Virus record (IMG/VR): IMGVR_UViG_3300031251_000956
Coordinates: 1 to 36,294 of that record
Strand: one strand, 5' to 3'
Length of the DNA stretch: 36,294 bases
DNA from: a virus
Shown in pieces: positions 8,612 to 15,896 of the stretch (the first letter of the stretch is position 1; every line of letters starts with the position of its first letter). A program made the translations under genes and the position numbers. The notes under the pieces were generated by a model. The model did not search any database and was not told the DNA's origin. It saw only the letters and a list, made by a program, of their open reading frames with translations.

Positions 8612-10793
8612 TGCTTGCTACTCCTTTTTGGTTTACACTGTTTAAAGCCATTAAAATCTCTTCTACAATTTCGTTGGCCGCTTCTTTAGCGCCCATCGCA
8701 AGGTTTGTGGTATGCACAACTATTTGGTCCTGTAGCTTATGTATGGTAAGGTTTATGGTGGTGGGCCTGTTGCCGCCACTGCTTACATTGCTTGCCATTT
8801 CGCTGCTTGTGCCTGCACCTCTGCGGTTGTGGGGGTCAAACCCGCCTAACGGGCCTGCACCAGGTGCAGCGCCTGCCGTTGTAATGCCGGGTATGTTTGC
8901 CGTTTTAATTTGCTTTGCGTATTCATCTACAGCCGCTTTGCTTGCAGTTGCGGCCTCGTCCTTACCGCCGCCAAACAAACCTTTAATCCATCCCCAAGCT
9001 TTTTTAAACCAGCCAACAAGCGCCTCAAACTTGCCCACAATCCAATCCCACAAAGCGCCCATCGCTTTTTTAAAGCCGGGAAATATTTTATCAACAATAT
9101 CTATCAACCATTTAAACGGGTTATGTTCTGCCATCCATACCGCAAAGCGTTTGATTGCCGACCAAATATCATCCCACCAGTGTATTAAGGCCGCTACGGC
9201 TGCAACAGCAAGCGTTATACCCAAAACAAGCATACCAATAGGGTTTGCATCCATCGCAGCATTTAAGCCCAATTGCGCAAGCGTGGCGGCTGTTGTTGTA
9301 GCAATCCAACTGCCAAGTTGTACTACCGCTGCACCAATGGCAGGCCACATGCGTAAACTTGCTATAGCAGAAAACAAAGAAGCTGATTGCGCAAGGTTGG
9401 CAGTTACCTGCAATGCGCCCATGCCAAACTGTATGTAGGGTAAAAAGCCTTGTGTAACTCCAAACAGGCTAATACCCACATCATCAATCCTTGCCTTTGT
9501 ACGTTTCTGTTGCTCTTCATAGCTACCCATTATGGTGGTAGCCATATCAACAGCGGTATTGGTGCCTGTTATTTTGCCTGTTAACTCCGCAATTGCCCCG
9601 CTGTTTTCAACAAGTGCAACACCGGCGCTAACGTTCTCACGGCCAAATAGATTAGTCATTGCAGCCACATCGCCCACAATGGGTTTTAAAGCGTTAAGAC
9701 GTGCGCTAAACGGCAATGTTTCATCACCTAATGTTTTTACACTAACACCCGCAGCCTTAAGCATATTAAGCGTTACAGGGCTTAAAAATTTTCCTTCGCC
9801 TAATATGGAAAATGCATTGCGTAAAGCAACGCCACCCTCAGCACCCTTTTTACCGGCCTTATCTAAAATTTGTATTGAAGCGTTGGTTTCAGCAAAGCTT
9901 ACATTGGCAACCTTTGCCATTGCACCGGCTTGCTCCAAAGCCGTTTTAATAGATGGCAATTCGGCGCTGCCTTCTTTAGCAGCAGCGGCCATAATATTCA
10001 TCATTACGCTCATCGTTTGGCTTGCCTTCATCGGGTCTGCCAAACTAACGCCGTATTGGTTCATCGCTGTTGTTAATACCCCTGTGGAAGCCGCAACATC
10101 GCCACCCATTTGCTTGCTTAGTATGGTGCTGGTTTTGCCCATTTCGGCCAATGCTTCAGGCACGTTGGCAATTTCCGGCCCTAATTGAGAAAGTATAAGC
10201 TTATACGCATCTACGCCACCCGCAGCAGTTACGCCAAAATCTTTTGCAAGCTGCCGGGCGCTGGTGCCTATCTTTTGCATGTTGGCATCGCTTGCGCCTG
10301 TAATAGCCTGCGTTTCCGCCATTTGGCTGTTAAAGTCAATGCCGGGCTGCACGGCTGCATTTATGGTATTGCCAATGCCATCAACAGCCTGCTTTATGTT
10401 GTTAAGCGCAAAAGCCCTGCTGCCTAATTTATCCAACTCACTTTCAAACGATCTTGTTTTGGTGGTAGCTTTATCAAAGCCGGCAATAAGTGCGTCTGTT
10501 TGGGCTTGTAAATGCGTTTTAAGGTCGTTGCCCAAATTAGTAACCGCAGTTTCAACACCACCAATGGCAGCAGTTGTATTAGTGCCAAAGGTTTTAAAAT
10601 CACCACCTAAATTATTCACCGCAGCTTCAACACCGCCAATAGATGATACCGCGCTTTTACCAAAACCCTGCATAGCAGTATTAACAACGCCGGTTTGCAC
10701 CGCGCTTTGCTTAAGCAACCCAATAATGCTGTCTAATGCCGCATTACTGTTGCCCGTTGCTACCTGTATGCTATATTGTACGCCTGCACTCAT
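8604..10793 (-). CDS. Tail tape measure protein
   Basis: 729 aa, Ala/Gly-rich and helical. Residues ~150-440 match the TP901-type core (FNSQMAETQAITGASDANMQ, LAKDFGVTAAGGVDAY, ILSKQMGGDVAASTGVL). Hydrophobic segments around residues 480-540 are followed by a Trp-rich amphipathic stretch (HWWDDIWSAIKRF; later WLIDIVDKIFPGFKKAMGAL). An internal tandem repeat of about 26 aa lies at residues ~50-96 (IGGVEAAVNNLGGDFKT / IGGVETAVTNLGNDLKT). Role: sets tail length and travels into the host envelope during ejection. It lies directly after the tail chaperone pair, as in all long-tailed phages. Start chosen at MSAGVQYSIQ. Confidence 0.9.
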   Translation of the reverse strand: MSAGVQYSIQVATGNSNAALDSIIGLLKQSAVQTGVVNTAMQGFGKSAVSSIGGVEAAVNNLGGDFKTFGTNTTAAIGGVETAVTNLGNDLKTHLQAQTDALIAGFDKATTKTRSFESELDKLGSRAFALNNIKQAVDGIGNTINAAVQPGIDFNSQMAETQAITGASDANMQKIGTSARQLAKDFGVTAAGGVDAYKLILSQLGPEIANVPEALAEMGKTSTILSKQMGGDVAASTGVLTTAMNQYGVSLADPMKASQTMSVMMNIMAAAAKEGSAELPSIKTALEQAGAMAKVANVSFAETNASIQILDKAGKKGAEGGVALRNAFSILGEGKFLSPVTLNMLKAAGVSVKTLGDETLPFSARLNALKPIVGDVAAMTNLFGRENVSAGVALVENSGAIAELTGKITGTNTAVDMATTIMGSYEEQQKRTKARIDDVGISLFGVTQGFLPYIQFGMGALQVTANLAQSASLFSAIASLRMWPAIGAAVVQLGSWIATTTAATLAQLGLNAAMDANPIGMLVLGITLAVAAVAALIHWWDDIWSAIKRFAVWMAEHNPFKWLIDIVDKIFPGFKKAMGALWDWIVGKFEALVGWFKKAWGWIKGLFGGGKDEAATASKAAVDEYAKQIKTANIPGITTAGAAPGAGPLGGFDPHNRRGAGTSSEMASNVSSGGNRPTTINLTIHKLQDQIVVHTTNLAMGAKEAANEIVEEILMALNSVNQKGVASNG

Positions 10794-10810
10794 TTACTTA
10801 ACCAGGTGAT

Positions 10811-10842
10811 TTTTAAAAAAGAATGCAGCTTTACGGGCTGCA
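10811..10842 (-). terminator. Intrinsic-terminator-like hairpin upstream of tape measure
   Basis: On the - strand a 6-bp stem TGCAGC/GCTGCA with a 7-nt loop is followed by TTCTTTTTT. It lies just after the end of the chaperone extension (10848) and before the tape-measure start (10793), so it may partly end transcripts to set the ratio of chaperone/tube to tape measure. The stem is short, so partial termination is likelier than complete. Confidence 0.55.
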
Positions 10843-10847
10843 TATCT

Positions 10848-11077
10848 TTAGTTTTTCAAGGGACTAATATTTTTCTCCGCTTGCCGTATATGTTCAAGGT
10901 GTGCAACTGCACTTACCCACTCATCAATACTTAATTTTGTGGGTTCAAGGCCATGATAATAGTAGCGTAACTGCCAGTTCCAATAAGTTATACTACCCGG
11001 TTCAACCTTAGATTTGGCCTTCTCTAAAGTTCTTCCAATTCCCCCTCTACAGACACTATAAGCTGTTGCAGCTTTTT
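10848..11077 (-). CDS. Tail assembly chaperone extension, -1 frame, no start codon
   Basis: An open frame in the -1 phase relative to the gene at 11024-11353. It overlaps that gene's last ~50 nt and runs to TAA at 10848. It encodes LEKAKSKVEPGSITYWNWQL, RYYYHGLEPTKLSIDEWVSA and LEHIRQAEKNISPLKN, with the Y-G--P--LS--EW---LE-IR pattern of tail chaperone C-terminal parts. It has no Met codon at all, so separate ATG initiation is excluded. A -1 frameshift would give a 168-aa fusion. Candidate slip sites are the A-run at 11073-11077 (0-frame AAA AAG) and the G-run at 11041-11045 (0-frame GAG GGG GAA). Neither is a perfect X XXY YYZ heptamer. Confidence 0.75.
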
Positions 11078-11353
11078 ACCCAAGCCAAACAAATATTTTT
11101 CCTCTTCAATAATGCACTCATCGCCACCAAGAAAGCAGGCTTTGGCTAATACCTTGTTGCTTTGTATAGGTTTGCCGGTTGTTGCCAGTGCTGAACTTGC
11201 CTCTATTTCGGCAATGCCGGGGTTTTTAAAATATCCTACCTTGCCATCGGTAGCTTTCCATTTAAAAACGGTGTTAGTGCTTTTCCATCCCGCTATTATT
11301 TCATCTGTTATTTCAGATAAGGCGGGTTTCTTTTTTGTGTTTGCAGTTGTCAT
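11024..11353 (-). CDS. Tail assembly chaperone, 0-frame product
   Basis: 109 aa. N-terminus MTTANTKKKPALSEITDEII, then WKATDGKVGYFKNPG and a helical acidic end VEGELEEL. The size, the slot between tube and tape measure, and a second overlapping frame without a start codon fit the upstream member of a chaperone pair (Mu gp41 position, lambda gpG type). Role: holds the tape measure unfolded while tube subunits assemble round it. The protein has no catalytic motif. Confidence 0.75.
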   Translation of the reverse strand: MTTANTKKKPALSEITDEIIAGWKSTNTVFKWKATDGKVGYFKNPGIAEIEASSALATTGKPIQSNKVLAKACFLGGDECIIEEEKYLFGLGKKLQQLIVSVEGELEEL

Positions 11354-11388
11354 TTTTAAAAGCTTTATGAATTAAAAAAATGGTTTGA

Positions 11389-11811
11389 TTAAGCAACGTT
11401 GTAAAGAACATCAGTAAACATAAATTCCATCTTACACTCCATATCTGTATCGCCTTGCTTCATTGACTTAGGCTGGCTTGTAAATTGAGCGCCTAAAATT
11501 TTATCCTTCACCAGGTCTGTACCGCTTAAGTAGTGTACCTGTATATCAAATGATATATCAGTAACCTTTGCAAAGGGGTTTAATTTTTGCGCTTCCTGTA
11601 TCATTGCCTCTAATTCACTTTGCCCAATGGTTAAAGTGCCTTTAGGCTTTTCATTGCCCGGCTGTATGCCTTTAACTTTGCCGCCCCGGCCATACACATA
11701 TTTTTTGTCAACTTCAACATCATACTCTATACCCATAATGCGCTCAAATATGCGGCCCATTGCCACTACGGTAAGGTCTTCCCACGCATATTCTACTTTG
11801 TTGATAGCCAT
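11389..11811 (-). CDS. Tail tube protein
   Basis: 140 aa. Beta-rich throughout, starting MAINKVEYAWEDLTVVAMGR, with KGTLTIGQSELEAMIQEAQ in the middle (a strand-helix typical of gpFII/gp40-type tubes) and CKMEFMFTDVLYNVA at the end. The size and location directly after the sheath and before the chaperones fit the inner tube of a contractile tail. The first Met is preceded by an A/T-rich stretch and is the only reasonable start. Confidence 0.8.
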   Translation of the reverse strand: MAINKVEYAWEDLTVVAMGRIFERIMGIEYDVEVDKKYVYGRGGKVKGIQPGNEKPKGTLTIGQSELEAMIQEAQKLNPFAKVTDISFDIQVHYLSGTDLVKDKILGAQFTSQPKSMKQGDTDMECKMEFMFTDVLYNVA

Positions 11812-11844
11812 ATAAAAATTTATTTAAATCGTGTTTAAAATGGG

Positions 11845-13020
11845 TTAAATAGTTTGAGCATACGCAATGCTCATATTGATTGTTTTAGCTTGCCCTTTCC
11901 GCACTATCTCTATACTGCCATCAATCTCATCGTTAATAATATCGCTGTTGGGGTCAATAGTGCATTTAATGCCGTCAATCTCCATAAGCTTTGTTTTGGT
12001 TACCTTCATCATGGCATTACGTATGCCGCCCTCTACATCGCTTTCCCAATCGCTTATAATAGTGCTTTCCACTTTGCCGGTTGATGTGTTAACATCAACA
12101 TCAATGTTTAGCTTTTCAACCAACACATCATAAGCAAGGCGGTGGCCTTTGTTCATTGTGCGGTTCCAGCTTAAAGAGGTGTAATCACCCGCAGGGTCTG
12201 TAAGTGTTGGGTCATCGTTATAGAAGTAACCGGACTTACCACCAACTTTTACAAATTGTATAAAGCCCTTTGCTGTTATGGTTGCAGCAGAATTTTTAAG
12301 AGATAGCGCACTGCTGCCATCCGGGTAATACGCGGTATCAACTATTTTTCCATTCGCTACAGCGCCAACGTTTTGGTTTACCTGTAGTTTAGCAAGCCAA
12401 CCCGCCAATATACCCATGCTTACATGCCCATCGTTTTTTTCGCAGGCAAGGCATGCGGCTACGTTTTCAGTAACCAGTGCACTACGTGCAGGCAGGTTGG
12501 CAATGGTTGCAGCAGTAAAGCCCAAACCCGGTAATATGCCTACAAACGGCATGTTGGCGGTTTGGTAATCTACAGCCATTGCGTTAAGGTTAGTTGCAGC
12601 CGTCCATATATCAGCATCTAACCCGTTTGTAATAGTAGCGTTATAGCCTGTAGGTTTTTTAACGTTGGCAAGAAATATAACGGCCCGGCCTTCTGTTGCG
12701 TCAAGTAATTTTTTTGCGATGTTTTGCGTTTTATCGCAGGCCGTACCAAGCTGTGTAGTATCTGCCATCAACATAAAATTCAACTCCGCACCTTCACCGG
12801 CTATGCCGTAAAAATCTGTTATATCAGCAAAGGCAACAGGGTTTGTGTCTGCCGCTATGCCATAGGTTGTAAGGCCATCGCTGCCGTAAATGGTATACGG
12901 TGTGCCTAATGCAGCCTTGCCTGCAACGGCAACACCGCTAAACAGCATACATATAACCGCATCATCTGTAGGCTCCGTGCGGTTTAAATTATTTTTTGCC
13001 CTGGTAATATTAACGCCCAT
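11845..13020 (-). CDS. Tail sheath protein (DUF2586 type)
   Basis: 391 aa. Opening MGVNITRAKNNLNRTEPTDD followed by ICMLFSGVAVAG is characteristic of DUF2586 sheath proteins of Bacteroidota Mu-like phages. The C-terminal ~130 residues (YNDDPTLTDPAGDYTSLSWN, NKGHRLAYDVLVEKLNIDV, DGSIEIVRKGQAKTINMSIA) are the conserved sheath domain that interlocks subunits. It lies immediately upstream of the tube gene. Role: contractile outer sheath, so the virion is a myovirus. It is shorter than Mu gp39 (about 495 aa), as expected for this subfamily. Confidence 0.85.
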   Translation of the reverse strand: MGVNITRAKNNLNRTEPTDDAVICMLFSGVAVAGKAALGTPYTIYGSDGLTTYGIAADTNPVAFADITDFYGIAGEGAELNFMLMADTTQLGTACDKTQNIAKKLLDATEGRAVIFLANVKKPTGYNATITNGLDADIWTAATNLNAMAVDYQTANMPFVGILPGLGFTAATIANLPARSALVTENVAACLACEKNDGHVSMGILAGWLAKLQVNQNVGAVANGKIVDTAYYPDGSSALSLKNSAATITAKGFIQFVKVGGKSGYFYNDDPTLTDPAGDYTSLSWNRTMNKGHRLAYDVLVEKLNIDVDVNTSTGKVESTIISDWESDVEGGIRNAMMKVTKTKLMEIDGIKCTIDPNSDIINDEIDGSIEIVRKGQAKTINMSIAYAQTI

Positions 13021-13043
13021 AAAAAATATTATGCTTTAAAAAA

Positions 13044-13376
13044 TTAGTTTACTGCTACGGTCTTTAACTCACTACCCAATGTTTTTGCATGGGCGTGGCC
13101 ATCCCGTTTGTTACCATCCAAAAACACTTGCCCATCGCTTGTTACGTGAAAAGCTGCCGCATTTGGATAAGCCTTTTTGTAGATAGCCACCAACTCAAGC
13201 AAGGCCGGGTCTACCTCTTCCGGTTCGTTATCAACCCCATCATTTGGCGAAGGGCCATCAACGCCATCATTTCCGGGCTGTTTGTTATCGCCTTCTTTTC
13301 CTTCCGGCAAATTTGCTGCACCTGGTGCAGGGTTATTTTTAACACCCTTTTTGGTGTTGTTTTTAGCGGTAGACAT
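13044..13376 (-). CDS. Small protein with low-complexity linker, unknown
   Basis: 110 aa from MSTAKNNTKKGVKNN; this start is preferred to an upstream Met at 13457 because the extra 27 residues are hydrophobic and would overlap the lipoprotein gene by about 80 nt. It has a basic N-terminus, a P/G/N/D-rich disordered stretch (residues ~15-57), then a compact end (LLELVAIYKKAYPNAAAFHV and DGQVFLDGNKRDGHAH). It lies between the lysis-type genes and the sheath, where Mu has gp38. The family is not recognised. A structural linker role is possible. Confidence 0.55.
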   Translation of the reverse strand: MSTAKNNTKKGVKNNPAPGAANLPEGKEGDNKQPGNDGVDGPSPNDGVDNEPEEVDPALLELVAIYKKAYPNAAAFHVTSDGQVFLDGNKRDGHAHAKTLGSELKTVAVN

Positions 13377-13378
13377 AC

Positions 13379-13906
13379 TTATAAGTATTTTTTTAATGAA
13401 AAATGAAACCAGCAAAACACGATAACCACAAAAAACCCGGCAACCCACCAATACCATTGTATACCACTTTGCTTAACATCGCGCTTGCTGGTTTTAATTA
13501 CTGCCTTATCCATTTCCTTATCCTGTTGGGCAATGCCCTTTTTTATATCGCTGCTGTCAGTTTTTTTATCCTGTACCGTAACGGGCTTTGCCACTGCATT
13601 TACACGCGCTTTAAAGCCGCCTGCAACGGCCTGCAGTTCTACTTTAACCTTTATGCCGCCCGTTTCAATACTGTCTATTTTTGGGGCCGCTGTACCGTCT
13701 GCTGTACCGCCATCAAAATACATAGTGCCTGCAATGGTATCGCCGTAATAGGCTGTTTGTTCATCTGTATGCACACTAACCAGGTGCGATGTATCGGTAA
13801 GCTTTGTACTATACTGCCTGCTTGTTGATGCGCTTGATTTGCTGGTATGCAATTGGCGTGAACACCCGGCTAATACAATAATTGATATGATGACTAAACT
13901 TTTCAT
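13379..13906 (-). CDS. Lipoprotein with C-terminal membrane helix, u-spanin candidate
   Basis: 175 aa. N-terminal lipoprotein signal MKSLVIISIIVLAGC with Cys15 in the lipobox, a Ser/Thr-rich then beta-rich periplasmic region (residues ~30-110), a charged helix (~115-147) and one C-terminal membrane helix at residues 151-170 followed by KKYL. That topology, outer-membrane lipid anchor plus inner-membrane C-terminal helix, is the definition of a unimolecular spanin (T1 gp11 type). It lies beside two holin-like genes. Role: fuse inner and outer membranes at the end of lysis. No sequence similarity is claimed; the call rests on topology and context. Confidence 0.6.
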   Translation of the reverse strand: MKSLVIISIIVLAGCSRQLHTSKSSASTSRQYSTKLTDTSHLVSVHTDEQTAYYGDTIAGTMYFDGGTADGTAAPKIDSIETGGIKVKVELQAVAGGFKARVNAVAKPVTVQDKKTDSSDIKKGIAQQDKEMDKAVIKTSKRDVKQSGIQWYWWVAGFFVVIVFCWFHFSLKKYL

Positions 13907-14106
13907 TATGGAGTTTGCTTTTTGCTTTGTGTGTACAGGTAACCCATTGTTCCAAACAGTGCAACATCATACAGCTTATCTATCAGCGGCTTTGCGTCTG
14001 CCGGTATGCCTTTGTATATTGCAATAAATGCAATGGCAAAACAGCCTAAAACAACTATCACGGCTACAACATGCTGTATCTGTAGCTTGTTAATTCTTTC
14101 CCACAT
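13906..14106 (-). CDS. Small membrane protein, holin candidate 1
   Basis: 66 aa from MWERINKLQIQHVV; a longer start at 14154 (82 aa) exists but would overlap the next gene by 65 nt. One strong membrane segment VVAVIVVLGCFAIAFIAIY is followed by a short loop and a weaker hydrophobic stretch (YDVALFGTMGYLY). The C-terminus is basic (TQSKKQTP). The gene overlaps the start of the lipoprotein gene by 1 nt and the neighbouring membrane protein by 17 nt. Size, topology and the spanin-like neighbour suggest a holin or antiholin. The endolysin is in the other late module (18984-19508). Confidence 0.55.
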   Translation of the reverse strand: MWERINKLQIQHVVAVIVVLGCFAIAFIAIYKGIPADAKPLIDKLYDVALFGTMGYLYTQSKKQTP

Positions 14107-14287
14107 ATTCTTTAATTCTCTTTTTGATGTATAAGTAACAATCCTTTCCTGCAAGGCCTGCCATACCGCATATAAAGGCTGCTATTATAGCCTGCCATAT
14201 CCTGTTTTCAAACGGCACATTTACCTCAAGTAAGTATTTGCCAAACCCGCCAACAACGCCACTGATAACACCAATTTTGTTTTGCAT
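14090..14287 (-). CDS. Small membrane protein, holin candidate 2
   Basis: 65 aa. Starts MQNKIGVISGVVGGFGKYLL, with a Gly-rich hydrophobic first segment, then WQAIIAAFICGMAGLAGKDC as a membrane helix and a basic tail KKRIKEYVGKN. Two short hydrophobic segments with a charged C-terminus are usual for class II holins. It forms a tight pair with the gene at 13906-14106, which could act as holin/antiholin. The family is not identified. Confidence 0.5.
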   Translation of the reverse strand: MQNKIGVISGVVGGFGKYLLEVNVPFENRIWQAIIAAFICGMAGLAGKDCYLYIKKRIKEYVGKN

Positions 14288-14321
14288 GATATTGAAGCCT
14301 TAAAAGTTATTAGTGTATTGT

Positions 14322-14747
14322 TTACTTTTCTGCGGGCCTTCGCACATAGGAGAAATAGGGCGTATATGACTGTGTACCGGCTGTTAAAAAATATCCTTTC
14401 CACGCTATGTACTTGCCGGTAGATGGGGTTACCGTTTTGCTTTGCACAATCGTTACATCTGATAACGTGATGCTGTCTACTTTATCCCACTGCACATAAT
14501 CGGGTGTAGCATATATATAAACCTTACCAGCAACGGTGCCGCTAACTTTGACTACAGATGCGGTAACACTTTTAACACCATCGCCAATGTCGTTGAAGTT
14601 TAGTGTTAGGGTATCTGCATTAACCAGGTTGCGGGGTGATAGCTGTTTAAATTCCTGCTTAAGATATGGCGGCATTGTTTGTGCGCTTACATGTTGCACA
14701 CTGCCTATACTTATTACTGCGAAAGCGATTGCAAATAATTTTTTCAC
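14322..14747 (-). CDS. Secreted protein of unknown function next to capsid gene
   Basis: 141 aa. Clear Sec signal MKKLFAIAFAVISIGSVQHV ending SA-QT, so the mature protein starts near residue 23. The mature part is beta-rich (LTLNFNDIGDGVKSVTASVV, GKVYIYATPDYVQWDKVDS) with no cysteines and no enzyme motif. It lies between the capsid and holin-like genes on the same strand. A periplasmic protein from the late operon could help lysis, block superinfection or decorate virions; I cannot choose among these. Confidence 0.55.
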   Translation of the reverse strand: MKKLFAIAFAVISIGSVQHVSAQTMPPYLKQEFKQLSPRNLVNADTLTLNFNDIGDGVKSVTASVVKVSGTVAGKVYIYATPDYVQWDKVDSITLSDVTIVQSKTVTPSTGKYIAWKGYFLTAGTQSYTPYFSYVRRPAEK

Positions 14748-14782
14748 TGTAAAATATTTTGTGTTTTAAAATGTGGGGTTGT

Positions 14783-14818
14783 GGGTTGCTCTACCGGCCT
14801 AAAGCGGGTAAGCAACCC
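14783..14818. terminator. Strong hairpin after capsid gene
   Basis: Outer stem GGGTTGCT/AGCAACCC (8 bp) with an inner TACC/GGTA extension and one bulge. On the + strand it is followed by CTTTTGTT; on the - strand, along which the flanking genes are read, there is no U-run. On the late mRNA it is better read as a stabilising 3' hairpin for capsid transcripts, while on the other strand it could block antisense transcription. Confidence 0.5.
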
Positions 14819-14840
14819 TTTTGTTATAGATACCCCGTAC

Positions 14841-15848
14841 TTATTTTAATAGAGCGCCCTGAAATTTATTGCGTAATGTTTGTGCCAAAGCCCTTACCTG
14901 AAAGTTGAACACATCGCCTTTGTGCGCCGGGCTTTTTAACAGGCTAAACATGTCATAAGTACCCAAACAACTCATTACCTCACTGCCTGCAAAGAAAAAA
15001 GTGGAGCGTTTATGTGTGCCGTCTACGAATGCGGCACCTTTTGCAGCCTTTGTGTTATTGGCAGATAAGTAAAACGGGTTTTTGCTGTAAGTCCATGTTT
15101 TAAACCCATAAAACACCTCACCCGGTTTAGCCTGTATGGCCTTGTACAACACTTTATCTTCTTTAGCAATCATACCCATGTGTATAGGGTCTAATACCAT
15201 GTTCAAATCTTCGCTATCAGCATCGTAAGTGGCGTAAGCAACCTGCATGTCAATAATTCCGTCAATAACGCTGTCATTGGCAGCAAGGCCTATTATTTTA
15301 TTAAACCTGCTGTCATCGTTTGCGGCAGGTGCATACAAGTAAGCTGCATCTATACCCATTTTCTTAGCCAATGACTTTTTATGTTTGTTTACATAATAGG
15401 CCCTCTGGTCATACTTCAATTCAACAGCAATCGCATTACGTACAACAGTGCTGGTAGTGTCGTAAGTGTTAAGTGTTATCCTTAGCGGGTTATCGCCAGC
15501 GTCTGTTTCAGGTATTGGGTATGTGGTATTGTTCACCAGCACATCCGGGTCTGCACCAGCTTCCGCGAGGTTTATACTGTCATTGTCTACAAGGCCGCTT
15601 AGGTCTGTTGCTGCTTGCAGAAAACTTGCATTTGGGTAAGGGTTTTCCATTAATATCGGCAACCACACTTCCGGGGCCAGTGCATCGAAAAAGCATACCC
15701 CAAATTTTACATTTAGTAAATGCTGTACTGCACCGGCTGCTACCAGCAGCGGAAATGTAACCAACATGCTCACGTTAAACAGGGCGGCAAGCAACATAGA
15801 AAATACCGCCGTAATCAAAAGGTTCTTAAATAAAACTGCTGTTTTCAT
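14841..15848 (-). CDS. Major capsid protein
   Basis: 335 aa. From about residue 60 on it reads as a capsid protein: VWLPILMENPYPNASFLQAA, TTYPIPETDAGDNPLRITLN, YDQRAYYVNKHKKSLAKKMG, DLNMVLDPIHMGMIAKEDKV and FKTWTYSKNPFY. Its place directly after the protease/scaffold gene is that of Mu T (gp34). Role: shell subunit, HK97 fold inferred. The first ~50 residues are unusually hydrophobic (LFKNLLITAVFSMLLAALF, LVTFPLLVAAGAV), unlike an HK97 delta domain. They may be removed by the maturation protease, or be membrane-directed. The start MKTAVLFKN has no in-frame alternative that would remove only this part. Confidence 0.8.
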   Translation of the reverse strand: MKTAVLFKNLLITAVFSMLLAALFNVSMLVTFPLLVAAGAVQHLLNVKFGVCFFDALAPEVWLPILMENPYPNASFLQAATDLSGLVDNDSINLAEAGADPDVLVNNTTYPIPETDAGDNPLRITLNTYDTTSTVVRNAIAVELKYDQRAYYVNKHKKSLAKKMGIDAAYLYAPAANDDSRFNKIIGLAANDSVIDGIIDMQVAYATYDADSEDLNMVLDPIHMGMIAKEDKVLYKAIQAKPGEVFYGFKTWTYSKNPFYLSANNTKAAKGAAFVDGTHKRSTFFFAGSEVMSCLGTYDMFSLLKSPAHKGDVFNFQVRALAQTLRNKFQGALLK

Positions 15849-15896
15849 AATCTATTGAATTAAAATTTTTGTACTGTGTTTCTTAAGGGTTTAGCA

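Noticed and set aside
8611-10809. Long + strand open frames opposite the tape measure gene
   Set aside because: They are antisense to an Ala/Gly-rich gene with few stops; the proteins are low-complexity Ala/Ser/Pro and lie in no operon.
14221-14403. 60-aa - strand open frame
   Set aside because: Overlaps the holin candidate and the secreted protein in another frame; no features.
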